Below are positions 44,185 to 52,309 of a DNA stretch of 64,000 nt, in pieces (within the stretch, counting starts at the first letter, position 1; each line of letters begins with the position of its first letter). Location: the NCBI RefSeq assembly GCF_025949665.1, contig NZ_JAPDFT010000001.1, positions 1,674,001-1,738,000 of the forward strand. Direction: 5' to 3'. The stretch comes from Chryseobacterium viscerum. GTDB taxonomy: Bacteria > Bacteroidota > Bacteroidia > Flavobacteriales > Weeksellaceae. The notes beneath the pieces are model-generated. The model had not been told where the DNA came from. It saw nothing but the letters and a program-made list of their open reading frames with translations, and ran no database searches. Position numbers and translations under genes: made by a program.

Positions 44185-45144
44185 ATGAAAAAGATTACCA
44201 AAGCACTGGGATTGGGATTACTTATGCTCGGTCTGCATTTTATGTTAGGGCAGACGCCTCAGAATTATATCTATACCTCTTCCGGAGACCTTAGGAAAAT
44301 AGAAAAAATGATTACCCGTCAGGATATCGGAGGAGTGCAGATTGTTTATAACTGGAGAGCTTTGGAAACTTCAAAAGATGTTTATGACTTTTCAGTCATT
44401 GAGAAAGATCTGGAGTATTTAACTTCCCTCAATAGAAAATTATTTATTCAGCTTCAGGATAGGTTTTTTGAACCACAGGCCAGATATATTCCTGATTATG
44501 TATTGAATGATAAAGAATATATGGGAGGTTTGGTTCCTCAATATGACAATCCAGGTGAGAATAAACCTGTTGGAAGTGGATGGGTTACCCAGCAATGGAA
44601 TTCTGCTGTCCGTGTGAGATTTCAGAAACTGATAGGAGAGCTGGCAAAGAAATTTGACGGAAAGATTCAGGGAATTAATCTTCCCGAAACATCAATAGAT
44701 ATAGAAATGAAAGCAGATAAAACGGATTTTAGCTGTGACCGTTATTTTCAGGCAGAATTAGAAAATCTGAAGTTTGCGAGAGATGCTTTCCATCAATCCA
44801 ATGTATTGCAGTATGTCAATTTTTTTCCATGTGAATGGAACAATGACCATCAATACATGTCCAGGCTATGTGATTTTGCGTATAAAAATAATATAGGGCT
44901 GGGAGGGCCGGATATTGTTCCGAATAAAAAAGGCCAGATAAAAAACTCTTATCCTTTCTTTAATCAATACAAAGGAAAGCTGCCTTTAGTGGCCATGGCG
45001 GTTCAGGAACCAACTTTGACCTATAAAAATCCGAAAACTAAGAAACCTTTTACCAAAGAAGAATTTGTAGAATATGCTGAAAACTATCTTGGAGTAAAAA
45101 TTATCTTCTGGAGTGTGGAATCTCCCTGGTTGAGAGATTCCTAA
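44185..45144 (+). CDS. Exported TIM-barrel (glycoside-hydrolase-like) protein
   Basis: 319 residues from the ATG at 44185. An upstream ATG at 44158 would put nine extra residues before a good signal peptide (MKKITKALGLGLLMLGLHFMLGQ). The mature protein reads like a (beta/alpha)8 glycosidase: GVQIVYNWRALETSKDVYDF early, RKLFIQLQDRFF, VRVRFQKLIGELAKKFDGKIQGINLPETSID (Glu of PETS a possible acid/base), VLQYVNFFPCEW and IIFWSVESPWL at the last strand (a second Glu). I cannot place it in a numbered GH family. Single gene, convergent with a DUF4256 gene. Confidence 0.7.
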   Translation: MKKITKALGLGLLMLGLHFMLGQTPQNYIYTSSGDLRKIEKMITRQDIGGVQIVYNWRALETSKDVYDFSVIEKDLEYLTSLNRKLFIQLQDRFFEPQARYIPDYVLNDKEYMGGLVPQYDNPGENKPVGSGWVTQQWNSAVRVRFQKLIGELAKKFDGKIQGINLPETSIDIEMKADKTDFSCDRYFQAELENLKFARDAFHQSNVLQYVNFFPCEWNNDHQYMSRLCDFAYKNNIGLGGPDIVPNKKGQIKNSYPFFNQYKGKLPLVAMAVQEPTLTYKNPKTKKPFTKEEFVEYAENYLGVKIIFWSVESPWLRDS

Positions 45145-45179
45145 ATTATTCTGATAAAAGATCTCAGTCAATTCTCCTT

Positions 45180-45734
45180 TTATACTTTTAGTATTCCTCT
45201 GAATCCTCTTGCTGCATAATAAGAATCTGCACCATTATGATAGGTGAATACAGTATTATATCGTCTGTCACAGAAAAGTGCGCCTCCAAGCTCTCTTACC
45301 TGTGATGGCGTTTTTATCCAGCTTGATGTCTTTTGATCGAATTTTCCCAGTTCCTGAAGACTGCGGTATTGTTCTTCTGTTAAAAGTTCAATCCCCATTT
45401 CTTTAGCTTTGTCGATGACATTGCTTTCTGGTTTGTTGGCCTTTCGTGCATCCCAAGCCTGGTAATCATAGCAAAGACTTCTGCGTTTCGGGCTTTCCGG
45501 GGAACAGTCTGTGAAGGAGTATTCATCTGTTTTTTTATTGTATTCTACAACGTCGGGTTCACCTTCTGTAGTTTCCATTTCATATAAAGACCAGACTTTT
45601 TCAGGGCTGGCTTCCAATTTTTGCTGAATTTTTTCCCATTTTAGGTCTTTGTGACGGTTCATATTTTTTTCAAAACGGACTTTTAGTGTTTTTAAAAGTT
45701 CGTTGATTTGTTCTTGGGTCAGTTTCTTTTTCAT
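45180..45734 (-). CDS. DUF4256 protein
   Basis: 184 residues over the full DUF4256 domain (PF14066). Signatures are MNRHKDLKWEKIQQKLEA, WSLYEMETTEGEPDVV, SPKRRSLCYDYQAWDARK and the C-terminal RELGGALFCDRRYNTVFTYHNGA. No signal peptide. The function is unknown. It lies downstream on the same strand of an ArsR/SRPBCC/YdeI/DoxX run but 340 bases away, with a repeat element between. Confidence 0.9.
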   Translation of the reverse strand: MKKKLTQEQINELLKTLKVRFEKNMNRHKDLKWEKIQQKLEASPEKVWSLYEMETTEGEPDVVEYNKKTDEYSFTDCSPESPKRRSLCYDYQAWDARKANKPESNVIDKAKEMGIELLTEEQYRSLQELGKFDQKTSSWIKTPSQVRELGGALFCDRRYNTVFTYHNGADSYYAARGFRGILKV

Positions 45735-45772
45735 ATCAAATTTTATTTTGTTATGTTGATTGGTGTTGTTGG

Positions 45773-45836
45773 AAATCGCGAAGACGCAAATTTTATTAAT
45801 AATGGCTTGTTTAAAGGCGCAAGGATTTTATCTGCG
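45773..45836. repeat. GCGAAGACGCAAA-type intergenic repeat
   Basis: AATCGCGAAGACGCAAATTT and GGCGCAAGG precede a small hairpin TTTTATC-tgc-GATAAAA (about 45826-45842). The text resembles the AACGCAAAG family seen elsewhere in the window. Confidence 0.4.
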
Positions 45837-45877
45837 ATAAAATTTCTGACTCTTTATCTTTAAAAATGATTTTATAA

Positions 45878-46060
45878 AAAATTGTTTAAACTTATCAAAA
45901 ATACTTAGTACATATTGAACCATTAAGAGGGATTTAAGAAGTAAAATATAGTTAAGATAAATCATTCTGATTTTTAAGCTTAAAGTGAAGATTATCTTAA
46001 TACTCTTAACAACTTAATACAATCTTAATGTTTCAAAAATACAAGTTTAAACAATTTTTA
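45878..46060. repeat. 183-bp MITE-like element with 17-bp terminal inverted repeats
   Basis: AAAAATTGTTTAAACTT (45878-45894) and AAGTTTAAACAATTTTT (46044-46060) are perfect inverted ends. The interior is rich in CTTAA/TTAAG words (CTTAATACTCTTAACAACTT at 45998-46017) and has no ORF. A degraded inverted relative is at 41385-41515 and a direct one at about 48490-48620. Confidence 0.7.
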
Positions 46061-46072
46061 ATATTAAAATTA

Positions 46073-46471
46073 TTAATTAGTAATCGTGATTTTTCTGTCT
46101 GCAGGTCTGAAGTACCAGGAAATAAGAACCAGTACTAATAATAATACTGCCGGAAAAGTTCTTCCTGCCGTATCACCCACAATAAGATGGGAAATTACAG
46201 CTCCTGACATGACGAAGAAAAATCCTGCATATGCCCATTCTTTTAATAGCAGACGTTTGGGAATCAGGATGGCAATAACGCCCAATATTTTCCATATTCC
46301 GATGATGGTCATCAGATAAGAAGGGTAGCCCAGATTGGTAAAGTTGAGCAGTTCATCTTTACTTTTCATCAATTGGACAATTGCTGTAGAAACCATTCCC
46401 AGGGCCATCCAAAGCGTAAATACCCAATAGATGATTTTTGTTCTTTTGTGTGATTTTTGTGGTGTGTTCAT
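46073..46471 (-). CDS. DoxX-family membrane protein
   Basis: 132 residues with four membrane segments (about 12-30, 50-68, 76-93, 102-122) and the DoxX-like motif LTTIIGIWKILGVIAILIP-type helix 2 (here SYLMTIIGIWKILGVIAIL). Inner membrane. Function in this family is not settled; some members act in redox or stress responses. It follows the YdeI-like gene by 11 bases in a same-strand run headed by an ArsR-type regulator. Confidence 0.85.
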   Translation of the reverse strand: MNTPQKSHKRTKIIYWVFTLWMALGMVSTAIVQLMKSKDELLNFTNLGYPSYLMTIIGIWKILGVIAILIPKRLLLKEWAYAGFFFVMSGAVISHLIVGDTAGRTFPAVLLLVLVLISWYFRPADRKITITN

Positions 46472-46482
46472 GATCTGTTTTT

Positions 46483-47067
46483 TTATAGTGAGTCATTTAA
46501 TCCTATTCCGTCCATGATTTGTGGAATGCATTTTTCAATGCGGGCTTCCCGGGTTTTGGACTGTTTGGCAGAAGAAAAGTGAAGCAGATAAGCTCTTTGT
46601 CTTCCCGGAGTTAATGCATGAAAAGCTTCTTGCAATGCCGGATTCTGATCCAGTTTGTTCTGAAACTCTTCAGCCATTTCAAATTCTTTTGTTTTCTTCA
46701 TTTCAACCTTAGCACCTGATTCTTCTATTTCAACAGCTTCAAACATATAGCTGCGAAGAACATCTTCCAAATCATTGATTTGATCTACATCCGTAAAACG
46801 AACCTGTCTTGCAGCCTGTACATTTTTAGACTGCTGAATCAGGATTTGGTCCGGGTCTTTCATCAAAGCTCCTTTAAAGAAGAGAAGTGCACAATATTCT
46901 TTAAAACCATGGATCAGGAAAATATTTTTCGCTTCATAGGTATAACACGGGCATCCCCATTTTAAATCTTCTACAAGTTCGGTGCTTAGGGCAATTGTTC
47001 TTAATTTTTCAAATTCTTTATGCCATTGCTGGTTTTCATCAAAGAAAAAATTGACTTTTGGATTCAT
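46483..47067 (-). CDS. YdeI/OmpD-associated, DUF1801-type protein
   Basis: 194 residues. N-terminal DUF1801 domain (VEDLKWGCPCYTYEAKNIFL, FKEYCALLFFKGALMKD) and C-terminal YdeI-type helical tail (LTPGRQRAYLLHFSSAKQSKTREARIEKC). This two-part form is common in flavobacteria, and the function is unknown; DUF1801 is structurally close to frataxin-like folds. It sits between the SRPBCC and DoxX genes on the same strand. Confidence 0.87.
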   Translation of the reverse strand: MNPKVNFFFDENQQWHKEFEKLRTIALSTELVEDLKWGCPCYTYEAKNIFLIHGFKEYCALLFFKGALMKDPDQILIQQSKNVQAARQVRFTDVDQINDLEDVLRSYMFEAVEIEESGAKVEMKKTKEFEMAEEFQNKLDQNPALQEAFHALTPGRQRAYLLHFSSAKQSKTREARIEKCIPQIMDGIGLNDSL

Positions 47068-47079
47068 GGTGTTGTATGT

Positions 47080-47165
47080 TTGAGGGGTTGAGAGTATTAG
47101 AGTATTAGAGTATTAGAGTGGGAGAGTTGGGGTTGGATATAAACCTCGAACCTCGTATCCCGCAT
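47080..47165. repeat. Tandem AGTATTAG and low-complexity spacer
   Basis: Three GAGTATTAGA-like units, GTATTAGAGTGGGAGAGTT, then ACCTCGAACCTCGTATCC. The 19-base phrase recurs at about 47690 and inverted (two changes) at 18080. Confidence 0.5.
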
Positions 47166-47189
47166 ATTTCGATATAGCATTCCTATAAC

Positions 47190-47657
47190 CTATAATCTGC
47201 TACCTAACATCTCCTGTAAACGGTTATGCGCCATATTAATGCCCTGAGCGAATGGCATTTTCAGATGCTGATCTCTGAAATCTACAGATTTATAAATGGT
47301 TTGGATGGTAATTTTGCTGGTAGTATCCGTCATTTTTTCAAATTCTAAAAACTCAATCTGAACCGGAAACGGAGTGTTTTCCATCTGAAAAGTCCTTATA
47401 ATTTTCTCATTCTGAACAATATCATGAATAGTTCCGTTGGCACTGAAAACCACATCGCCTTGAGGATTGGATGTTTCAAACCGGTAACTTCCGTGTTGTT
47501 TGTTTTCAAATTTTGTCACTTTGGTGCCCATCCATTGTTCAAAAAGTTCAGCTTCTGTATACGCTTTGAAAAGCAGTTCTACAGGAAGATCAAATTCTCT
47601 GATGATGAAGATTTCCTGTTTTCCGTCTTCTGCGTGGATTTTTGTTTTAAGTTCCAT
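47190..47657 (-). CDS. SRPBCC (AHSA1-like) domain protein
   Basis: 155 residues of the START/Bet v1-like fold (PF08327). Signatures are IIREFDLPVELLFKAYTEAELFEQWMG at the start, GSYRFETSNPQGDVVFSANG, and the C-terminal long helix QGINMAHNRLQEML. The fold makes a cavity for a small ligand. The gene lies between an ArsR-type regulator and a YdeI-like gene. ArsR-SRPBCC pairs are frequent and have no assigned ligand. Confidence 0.9.
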   Translation of the reverse strand: MELKTKIHAEDGKQEIFIIREFDLPVELLFKAYTEAELFEQWMGTKVTKFENKQHGSYRFETSNPQGDVVFSANGTIHDIVQNEKIIRTFQMENTPFPVQIEFLEFEKMTDTTSKITIQTIYKSVDFRDQHLKMPFAQGINMAHNRLQEMLGSRL

Positions 47658-47843
47658 ATTTTGAGTTTTGGTGTTTGAGGGTTTTCTGAGTATTAGAGTG
47701 GGAGAGTTCTAGAGTTTGAGAATACAATCGTTCAAGGTTTAAAGTTTAATGTTCAAGGTTGTTATCCTTTCAAAGGTAATTGACGCTTCACTTGCGAAGC
47801 AAAATTGACTATTGACACTAATTGTCTCTCATCTCTTCGTCTA

Positions 47844-48176
47844 TTATCTCTTATCACTATTGTTTTGGAACGCTTTCATTACACTTTCCAGCTTGTTGAA
47901 CTTTTCGTCCCACATTTTGCGGAAGGGATCTATAAAATCGGCTATTTCTTTCATTTTATTGGGATTTAGGTGATAAATAATTTCTCTGCCGTTTTGTTCA
48001 GATCTCAGCAGTTCACATTCTGTAAGGATCTGGAGATGCTTTGAAACGGTAGGTCTCGCCGTATCAAAATTAGAAGCAATAGCTCCCGCTGTCATCGACT
48101 GTGCCGCCACCAAAATTAATATAGATCGTCTTGTAGGATCTGCTATCGCCTGAAAAACATCTCTTCTTAAATTCAT
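47844..48176 (-). CDS. ArsR-family transcriptional regulator
   Basis: 110 residues of winged helix. [18 protein letters not shown] at the start, then [31 protein letters not shown] (recognition helix) and the wing GREIIYHLN. The metal-binding CxC of ArsR is absent, so it senses something else. The promoter-proximal gene of the run with SRPBCC, YdeI-like and DoxX genes, which it likely controls. Confidence 0.9.
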   Translation of the reverse strand: MNLRRDVFQAIADPTRRSILILVAAQSMTAGAIASNFDTARPTVSKHLQILTECELLRSEQNGREIIYHLNPNKMKEIADFIDPFRKMWDEKFNKLESVMKAFQNNSDKR

Positions 48177-48257
48177 CGTGTAGTTATTTGACTACAAATA
48201 TATGCGTAGTTATTTAACTACGCAAGTTTTTTTTGAAAATATTGATATTAAATATGA

Positions 48258-48389
48258 ATAGAATATTCTCATAAAACAGGGAAGTGGGTACAGCAATGTG
48301 GTTTTCAGGTGGGAGACAGAATATTGGTTACGGTAAGCAGAAACCAGATTATCCTGGAAAGGGAAGTAGATTATGAAGGATCAATATGA
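48258..48389 (+). pseudogene. SymE-like toxin gene remnant (N-terminus lost)
   Basis: An open frame without a start codon (a TGA precedes it directly) encodes GKWVQQCGFQVGDRILVTVS, then RNQIILERE and a stop. This matches the core of the SymE family (G-K-W-L-x-x-A-G-F-x-x-G-D-x-v-x-V and a final strand g-x-I-x-I), in which AbrB-fold proteins act as type I toxins. The N-terminal third is gone. The identification rests on this short motif only. Confidence 0.5.
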
Positions 48390-48402
48390 TTTTTTGATGG
48401 TC

Positions 48403-48480
48403 TCTCGCAGATTTTGGAGATGACGCAGATTTTTTTTGAGTGTAATAATCTGCGCAATCTGTTTGATCAGCGAGAGATTT
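48403..48480. repeat. Nested inverted repeat with GCGAGAGA ends
   Basis: Outer arms TCTCTCGC (48403-48410) and GCGAGAGA (48470-48477). Inner arms CGCAGATT and AATCTGCG surround a T-rich centre. The right half is the same AATCTG-type phrase as at 4351 and 24577. Confidence 0.5.
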
Positions 48481-48489
48481 CTGAAGCAT

Positions 48490-48620
48490 TAAGGAAGGTG
48501 AAGTTTTTAAGTAAAATTAAGATTCAAATAAATTTGAATGAGACATCAACTTTTATGAATGTCTAGATTTTCCTCTTAATAATCTTAACGGCTTAATATG
48601 TTCTTAATAGTTTAAAAGTG
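48490..48620. repeat. Degraded direct copy of the 183-bp element
   Basis: TTTTTAAGTAAAATTAAGAT near 48507 and CTCTTAATAATCTTAACGG, then CTTAATATGTTCTTAATAG (48573-48610) follow the order of the element at 45.9 kb. Terminal repeats are not preserved. Confidence 0.45.
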
Positions 48621-48635
48621 TAATGCGCTTTTTCT

Positions 48636-48734
48636 AACGCAAAGTTTTCAGATGATGAGTTTTATTTTTTGAGAGGCCAAGGATTGGCAAGTGAACTTGC
48701 CCGATGAAGCGAATGATAGCTTTTAGCAGATTTT
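48636..48734. repeat. AACGCAAAG-family repeat, copy next to the methyltransferase gene
   Basis: AACGCAAAGTTTT at the left, the palindrome GGCAAGT-ga-ACTTGCC in the middle, CGATGAAG, and TTAGCAGATTTTAT at the right, which runs into the stop codon region of the methyltransferase gene. Confidence 0.55.
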
Positions 48735-48736
48735 AT

Positions 48737-49498
48737 TTATTTTATGAAAATTCCGATGTATTTTCCGCTATATTCTACAACGGTAGTTCTAATATTTTTC
48801 TTAGTACAAAAATCCTGATAAGCAGAATTATCACCAATATCATCACTAATAAACACGGCACCAGGTTTCAATCTTTTATAAATTTGTTGGTAAGCCCACA
48901 TTCTTCCATGGTAACTTTTATCAGAATCATAGTGGAAAACATCAAAAGAGGAAACCTGTTTAAAAATTTTGGGTAAAGATTCTCTATCTGCAAAACGGAA
49001 TAACTTCCAATGTTTTTTAAGGTTTTCAGGGACAATATAACCTACATACTGATCACCATCCTGAGCAAGATAGGGCATATCTGAGCTATAGAGTGTGCCA
49101 TTTCTTTTTTGAAGTGAAAGCAATATGGCCAGAGAAGACCATCCATAAGCTACTCCGGTTTCCAGGACATTTTGAGCTTTGGTAAATTCACATGCATAAT
49201 AAATAAGCTCCAGTGCGCCGGGACCACCCATTGTAATAGGGCATTGCGCTTCTTTTGCACTTGCTTTTTCCAGAATATCAGCATAGGTATTTCTGAAATG
49301 ATCAATATCCATAGAGAAAAGCCAGGAAACTGCCACTTTTTGAGAAACTGCTATAGATGCAGCCCAGGCATTTGTTTTTGCTTTTCCTTTGAACGGGCTT
49401 CTTCTGCTTACCGTATTTTTAATAATTTTTCTGCCCAGTTCAGGATAAAGAGCAGGTCTTTTAAGATAAGCTACAAATGTTTTGAGAACTGTTGACAT
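48737..49498 (-). CDS. Class I SAM-dependent methyltransferase
   Basis: 253 residues from the ATG at 49498; the longer frame adds an unlikely N-terminus. The Rossmann core has ALELIYYACEFTKAQNVLETGVAYGWSS-type motif I (VLETGVAYGWSSL), then GTLYSSDMPYL and FDVFHYDSDKSYHGRMW, and PGAVFISDDIGDNSA as in Methyltransf_24 (PF13578). Acceptor unknown. Its 3' end touches a dispersed repeat. Confidence 0.85.
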   Translation of the reverse strand: MSTVLKTFVAYLKRPALYPELGRKIIKNTVSRRSPFKGKAKTNAWAASIAVSQKVAVSWLFSMDIDHFRNTYADILEKASAKEAQCPITMGGPGALELIYYACEFTKAQNVLETGVAYGWSSLAILLSLQKRNGTLYSSDMPYLAQDGDQYVGYIVPENLKKHWKLFRFADRESLPKIFKQVSSFDVFHYDSDKSYHGRMWAYQQIYKRLKPGAVFISDDIGDNSAYQDFCTKKNIRTTVVEYSGKYIGIFIK

Positions 49499-49649
49499 TT
49501 CACTGATTATATTAAAATTACAAGACAAATGTATTTGATTAAAAACCATATTGTATTGAGATAATATTAATTTTGACAGTCAATATGTTTATGATTTTTT
49601 AATAATATATCTGGTAATTAATCAATAATAAATCTTATATTTTGAATTA

Positions 49650-49750
49650 AACGCAAAGTTTTAAAGTGTGATTGGCTTTATTTTAGGAAACTAAGAATAT
49701 GCAAGTGACTTGCTGATGAAGGAGGATGAGAGCTTCTTGCAGATTTTTTT
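49650..49750. repeat. AACGCAAAG-family repeat, second copy
   Basis: AACGCAAAGTTTTAAAGTG, then GCAAGTGACTTGC (shorter palindrome), TGATGAAGGAGGATGAG, and CTTCTTGCAGATTTTTTT. Same order of parts as the copies at 48636 and 49803. Confidence 0.55.
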
Positions 49751-49802
49751 TATAATATCTGCGATATAATATTTGAGAAAAATGATATTCTCACGTTTTT
49801 AT

Positions 49803-49880
49803 AACGCAAAGTTTTAAAGTATGATTGGTTTTATTTTAGGAAGCTGAGAATGGGCAAGTGAACTTGCCTGATGAAGGAAT
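49803..49880. repeat. AACGCAAAG-family repeat, third copy
   Basis: AACGCAAAGTTTTAAAGTAT, then the perfect palindrome GGCAAGT-GA-ACTTGCC (49853-49868) and TGATGAAGGAATATGG. It is followed by a GC-rich hairpin. Confidence 0.55.
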
Positions 49881-49888
49881 ATGGATGG

Positions 49889-49913
49889 TTTCGGCCGCCT
49901 TTGGCGGCCGAAA
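49889..49913. repeat. GC-rich perfect hairpin
   Basis: TTTCGGCCGCC (49889-49899), loop TTT, GGCGGCCGAAA (49903-49913). Eleven perfect pairs, mostly G-C, in a very AT-rich 840-base gene-free stretch. Confidence 0.7.
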
Positions 49914-50388
49914 TATATGTTTGTTATGAGAATGGTATTGTAGAGAAAGTTATCATCTGTCAAAGGAAAAATTTGTATTTCCTTCCTTGCCAGTGATCTT
50001 TTTATAGAACACCAAGCAGATCCAATAAGGATTTGATTCTTAGTCTTAAAGGGTTTTTCTATCTAAATTTAAAATGGTCTCTTTATAGTTAAGGAAGAAT
50101 TTTTATTTTTTTCTTTACAAAAATGTCTGTCCAGAAATATATGGAGTACAGTCATTAAAACGGCGATACTTTTCTGCTTTTTCACTTGGGTAGGTATTTT
50201 GCTTTTCGTTAACACACTAAAAAGTGTGTTGTTTGCAAATGTATAAAATAATTGTATAAACAGAAAGAAAAATGAGACCAAATTATTCTGACAATTTTTA
50301 ATGGTCTATAGCTGTGGAAAGCTATACTCGAGAAATAGCTTATCTTTGAGGTTTCGATGTTTTCTAAGCATTAATCAATTATTTGAAG
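49914..50388. other. Gene-free stretch upstream of ydcF-like gene
   Basis: About 475 bases. Only a 70-codon AT-rich frame on the minus strand (50069-50281) without family features. CACACTAAAAAGTGTG at about 50212-50227 is a small palindrome. The ydcF promoter should be at its right end. Confidence 0.4.
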
Positions 50389-51171
50389 ATGAAATTTTTA
50401 TTAGACTTTTTATTTCGTGTTTTACAACTTTTTACAGAACCTTATTTTTTAGTATTTCTTGCAGTAGTTATCATTGCTCTGCTGAAAAGAAAAAACAAAC
50501 GTAAAAATCTGAGAATAGGAGTTGGCTTTTTTGCGGTTTTAATGATCATTTTTATAGGAAATGGTTTTCTGGGAAAACTGACTTCCGGATATCTGCAGAA
50601 AAGCTATATTAATACTTCTGAGTTGAAGAATTCAGTTTCTCAGAAACCTGTTATTGTTGTACTGGGCGGTGGAGTTGTAGATATTAACAATACAGAAAAA
50701 CTGCATACGATGTCTTATTCCAGAATTGTTACAGCTTATCAATTGTATTATGAATTCAAGAAAAATAATTTACCCTGCAAAATAGTAATTTCTGGAAAGG
50801 GAAGAGGACATACAAGTGAAGCAGAATTATTCCGTGAAAACTTTAAAAAAATGGGGGTCTCAGATACTGATATGATTAAGGAAGATAAAAGCATGAACAC
50901 ATATGAAAATGCAAAGTATTCCAGTAAGATCGTAAAGCAGCTAGCTCCATCTGATATATATTTGGTTACTTCTGGGTTTCATATGAAAAGATCTGTTGCT
51001 CTGTTTCATACATTTGGATTAAACCCTGTTCCACAAGCATCAGATTTTATAGATACTGAAATAACACTATTTCCTAACAGCTATAATGCAGCATTTACTT
51101 TTGTGATGTTAAAAGAAGTGTTGGGAATATGGCAGGTGCAGCTGTATAATCGTTGGAGATTGAATGGATAG
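50389..51171 (+). CDS. YdcF-family (DUF218) membrane protein
   Basis: 260 residues from the ATG at 50389 (a TTG six bases earlier is less likely). Two N-terminal membrane segments (about 14-32 and 44-60) and a periplasmic DUF218 domain (PF02698) with PVIVVLGGGVVD, YSRIVTAYQLYYEF, CKIVISGKGRGHTSEAE, NTYENAKYSSKIV and IYLVTSGFHMKRSVALF. Related proteins such as SanA and ElyC act in envelope integrity. A perfect terminator follows. Confidence 0.9.
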   Translation: MKFLLDFLFRVLQLFTEPYFLVFLAVVIIALLKRKNKRKNLRIGVGFFAVLMIIFIGNGFLGKLTSGYLQKSYINTSELKNSVSQKPVIVVLGGGVVDINNTEKLHTMSYSRIVTAYQLYYEFKKNNLPCKIVISGKGRGHTSEAELFRENFKKMGVSDTDMIKEDKSMNTYENAKYSSKIVKQLAPSDIYLVTSGFHMKRSVALFHTFGLNPVPQASDFIDTEITLFPNSYNAAFTFVMLKEVLGIWQVQLYNRWRLNG

Positions 51172-51191
51172 TAACTTAAAACTATTATATA

Positions 51192-51229
51192 AAAACCGGA
51201 CACTTAAGCTAATTTAAGTGTCCGGTTTT
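51192..51229. terminator. Perfect bidirectional terminator
   Basis: AAAACCGGACACTTAA (51192-51207), six-base loop, TTAAGTGTCCGGTTTT (51214-51229), between convergent ydcF-like and EamA genes. Confidence 0.9.
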
Positions 51230-51243
51230 GGTTTAAAAAACTT

Positions 51244-52113
51244 TTATTTTATTTTCTTAATAGAAATTACCGTCTGTAAAACCACAGAAGCAATAATAAA
51301 CACCAATCCTATATAAAACGAAAGATTCACTTCTTTGCTTTCTCCGAAAAATAAAAAGGCCATAATGATTGCGTATACGGGCTCCAGATTGTAGGTTAGG
51401 TTCACAGTAAATGCCGGAATTTTCTTCAAAACCTCGGCAAACATAACATATAAACCGACTGTACAAAAAAGCGATAAAACGCCCAAATAAGCCGTATTTT
51501 TCAAGTCAGGAACTATGCTGTCTGACTGAAAATAGAGGAGATATACGGGCAAAAATGCTCCCCAGCATAAAGTACCGGCAATCATCTGGTAATAATTGAT
51601 CACTTTGGTGTCAAAATGACTCACCAGACGTTTGTTATAAATAGTATACAGAGCGCCGAATGCCGATGAAAAAACTCCTAAAATAATCCCAAGCTGATAA
51701 GAAGTATCAAAATGAAATATTAAGCTGATCCCAATGATGGTCAGCATACTGAGAAGTAATTCTGAAAGCTTGAATTTCTCCTTATCAATAACAGGTTTGA
51801 ATACCGCTGTAAAAAAACTTGTCAGACAGTAACATACTACACCAATGGATATATTGGCATATTTTATACTCGCATAAAAAAGAAGCCAATGTAAGGTAAG
51901 CAGTATGCCGGCTTTTGAAATCTGAATTTTTCCCCGGAAAGGAATATCAGTTGGAATTTTCAAGAACTTTACAATAAAGAACAAAATAATAGAGGAGAAG
52001 AGGAGCCTGTACCAGACCAGCAAACCTTCGTTAAGAGTGATCAGTTTTCCGAATACACCTGTAAATCCGGCCAGAATTACGGCCAGATGTAATAATAAAT
52101 ATGATTTTTTCAT
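51244..52113 (-). CDS. EamA/DMT-superfamily transporter
   Basis: 289 residues, about ten membrane segments in two repeats, with FTGVFGKLITLNEGLLVWYR at the start and VNLTYNLEPVYAIIMAFLFF in the second repeat. This form (PF00892) is of the RhaT/YdcZ-like metabolite exporters. It is not close to the EamA protein at 9.4-10.3 kb beyond the family pattern. Single gene ending at a bidirectional terminator. Confidence 0.88.
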   Translation of the reverse strand: MKKSYLLLHLAVILAGFTGVFGKLITLNEGLLVWYRLLFSSIILFFIVKFLKIPTDIPFRGKIQISKAGILLTLHWLLFYASIKYANISIGVVCYCLTSFFTAVFKPVIDKEKFKLSELLLSMLTIIGISLIFHFDTSYQLGIILGVFSSAFGALYTIYNKRLVSHFDTKVINYYQMIAGTLCWGAFLPVYLLYFQSDSIVPDLKNTAYLGVLSLFCTVGLYVMFAEVLKKIPAFTVNLTYNLEPVYAIIMAFLFFGESKEVNLSFYIGLVFIIASVVLQTVISIKKIK

Positions 52114-52309
52114 TAGAGAACGAACTGTAAAATTGGATTAATATTTTTGTTAGAATGTGAAGCATGAAAAACCCGGCCGTTAATAAGTTAACGACATGAG
52201 TACACTTCAAATTAAATTGAAAATATTAAGGTGCCGGAGGAGGCAGACAGTTCGAGCGGTTCATATTGATCTGTTGAATGTCAAATATAGGGAAAAATAT
52301 TTTGTAAGT

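Larger units (their letters stand above)
48177..48736. other. Repeat-filled 560-base spacer
   Basis: Holds the SymE-like remnant (48258-48389), a nested inverted repeat (48403-48478), a degraded 183-bp-family copy (about 48490-48620) and an AACGCAAAG-family copy (48636-48734). No intact gene. Confidence 0.6.

Noticed and set aside
50069..50281. 70-codon open frame on the minus strand
   Set aside because: AT-rich, many Phe/Lys/Leu codons, no start context or family motif; looks like chance in a repeat-rich spacer.
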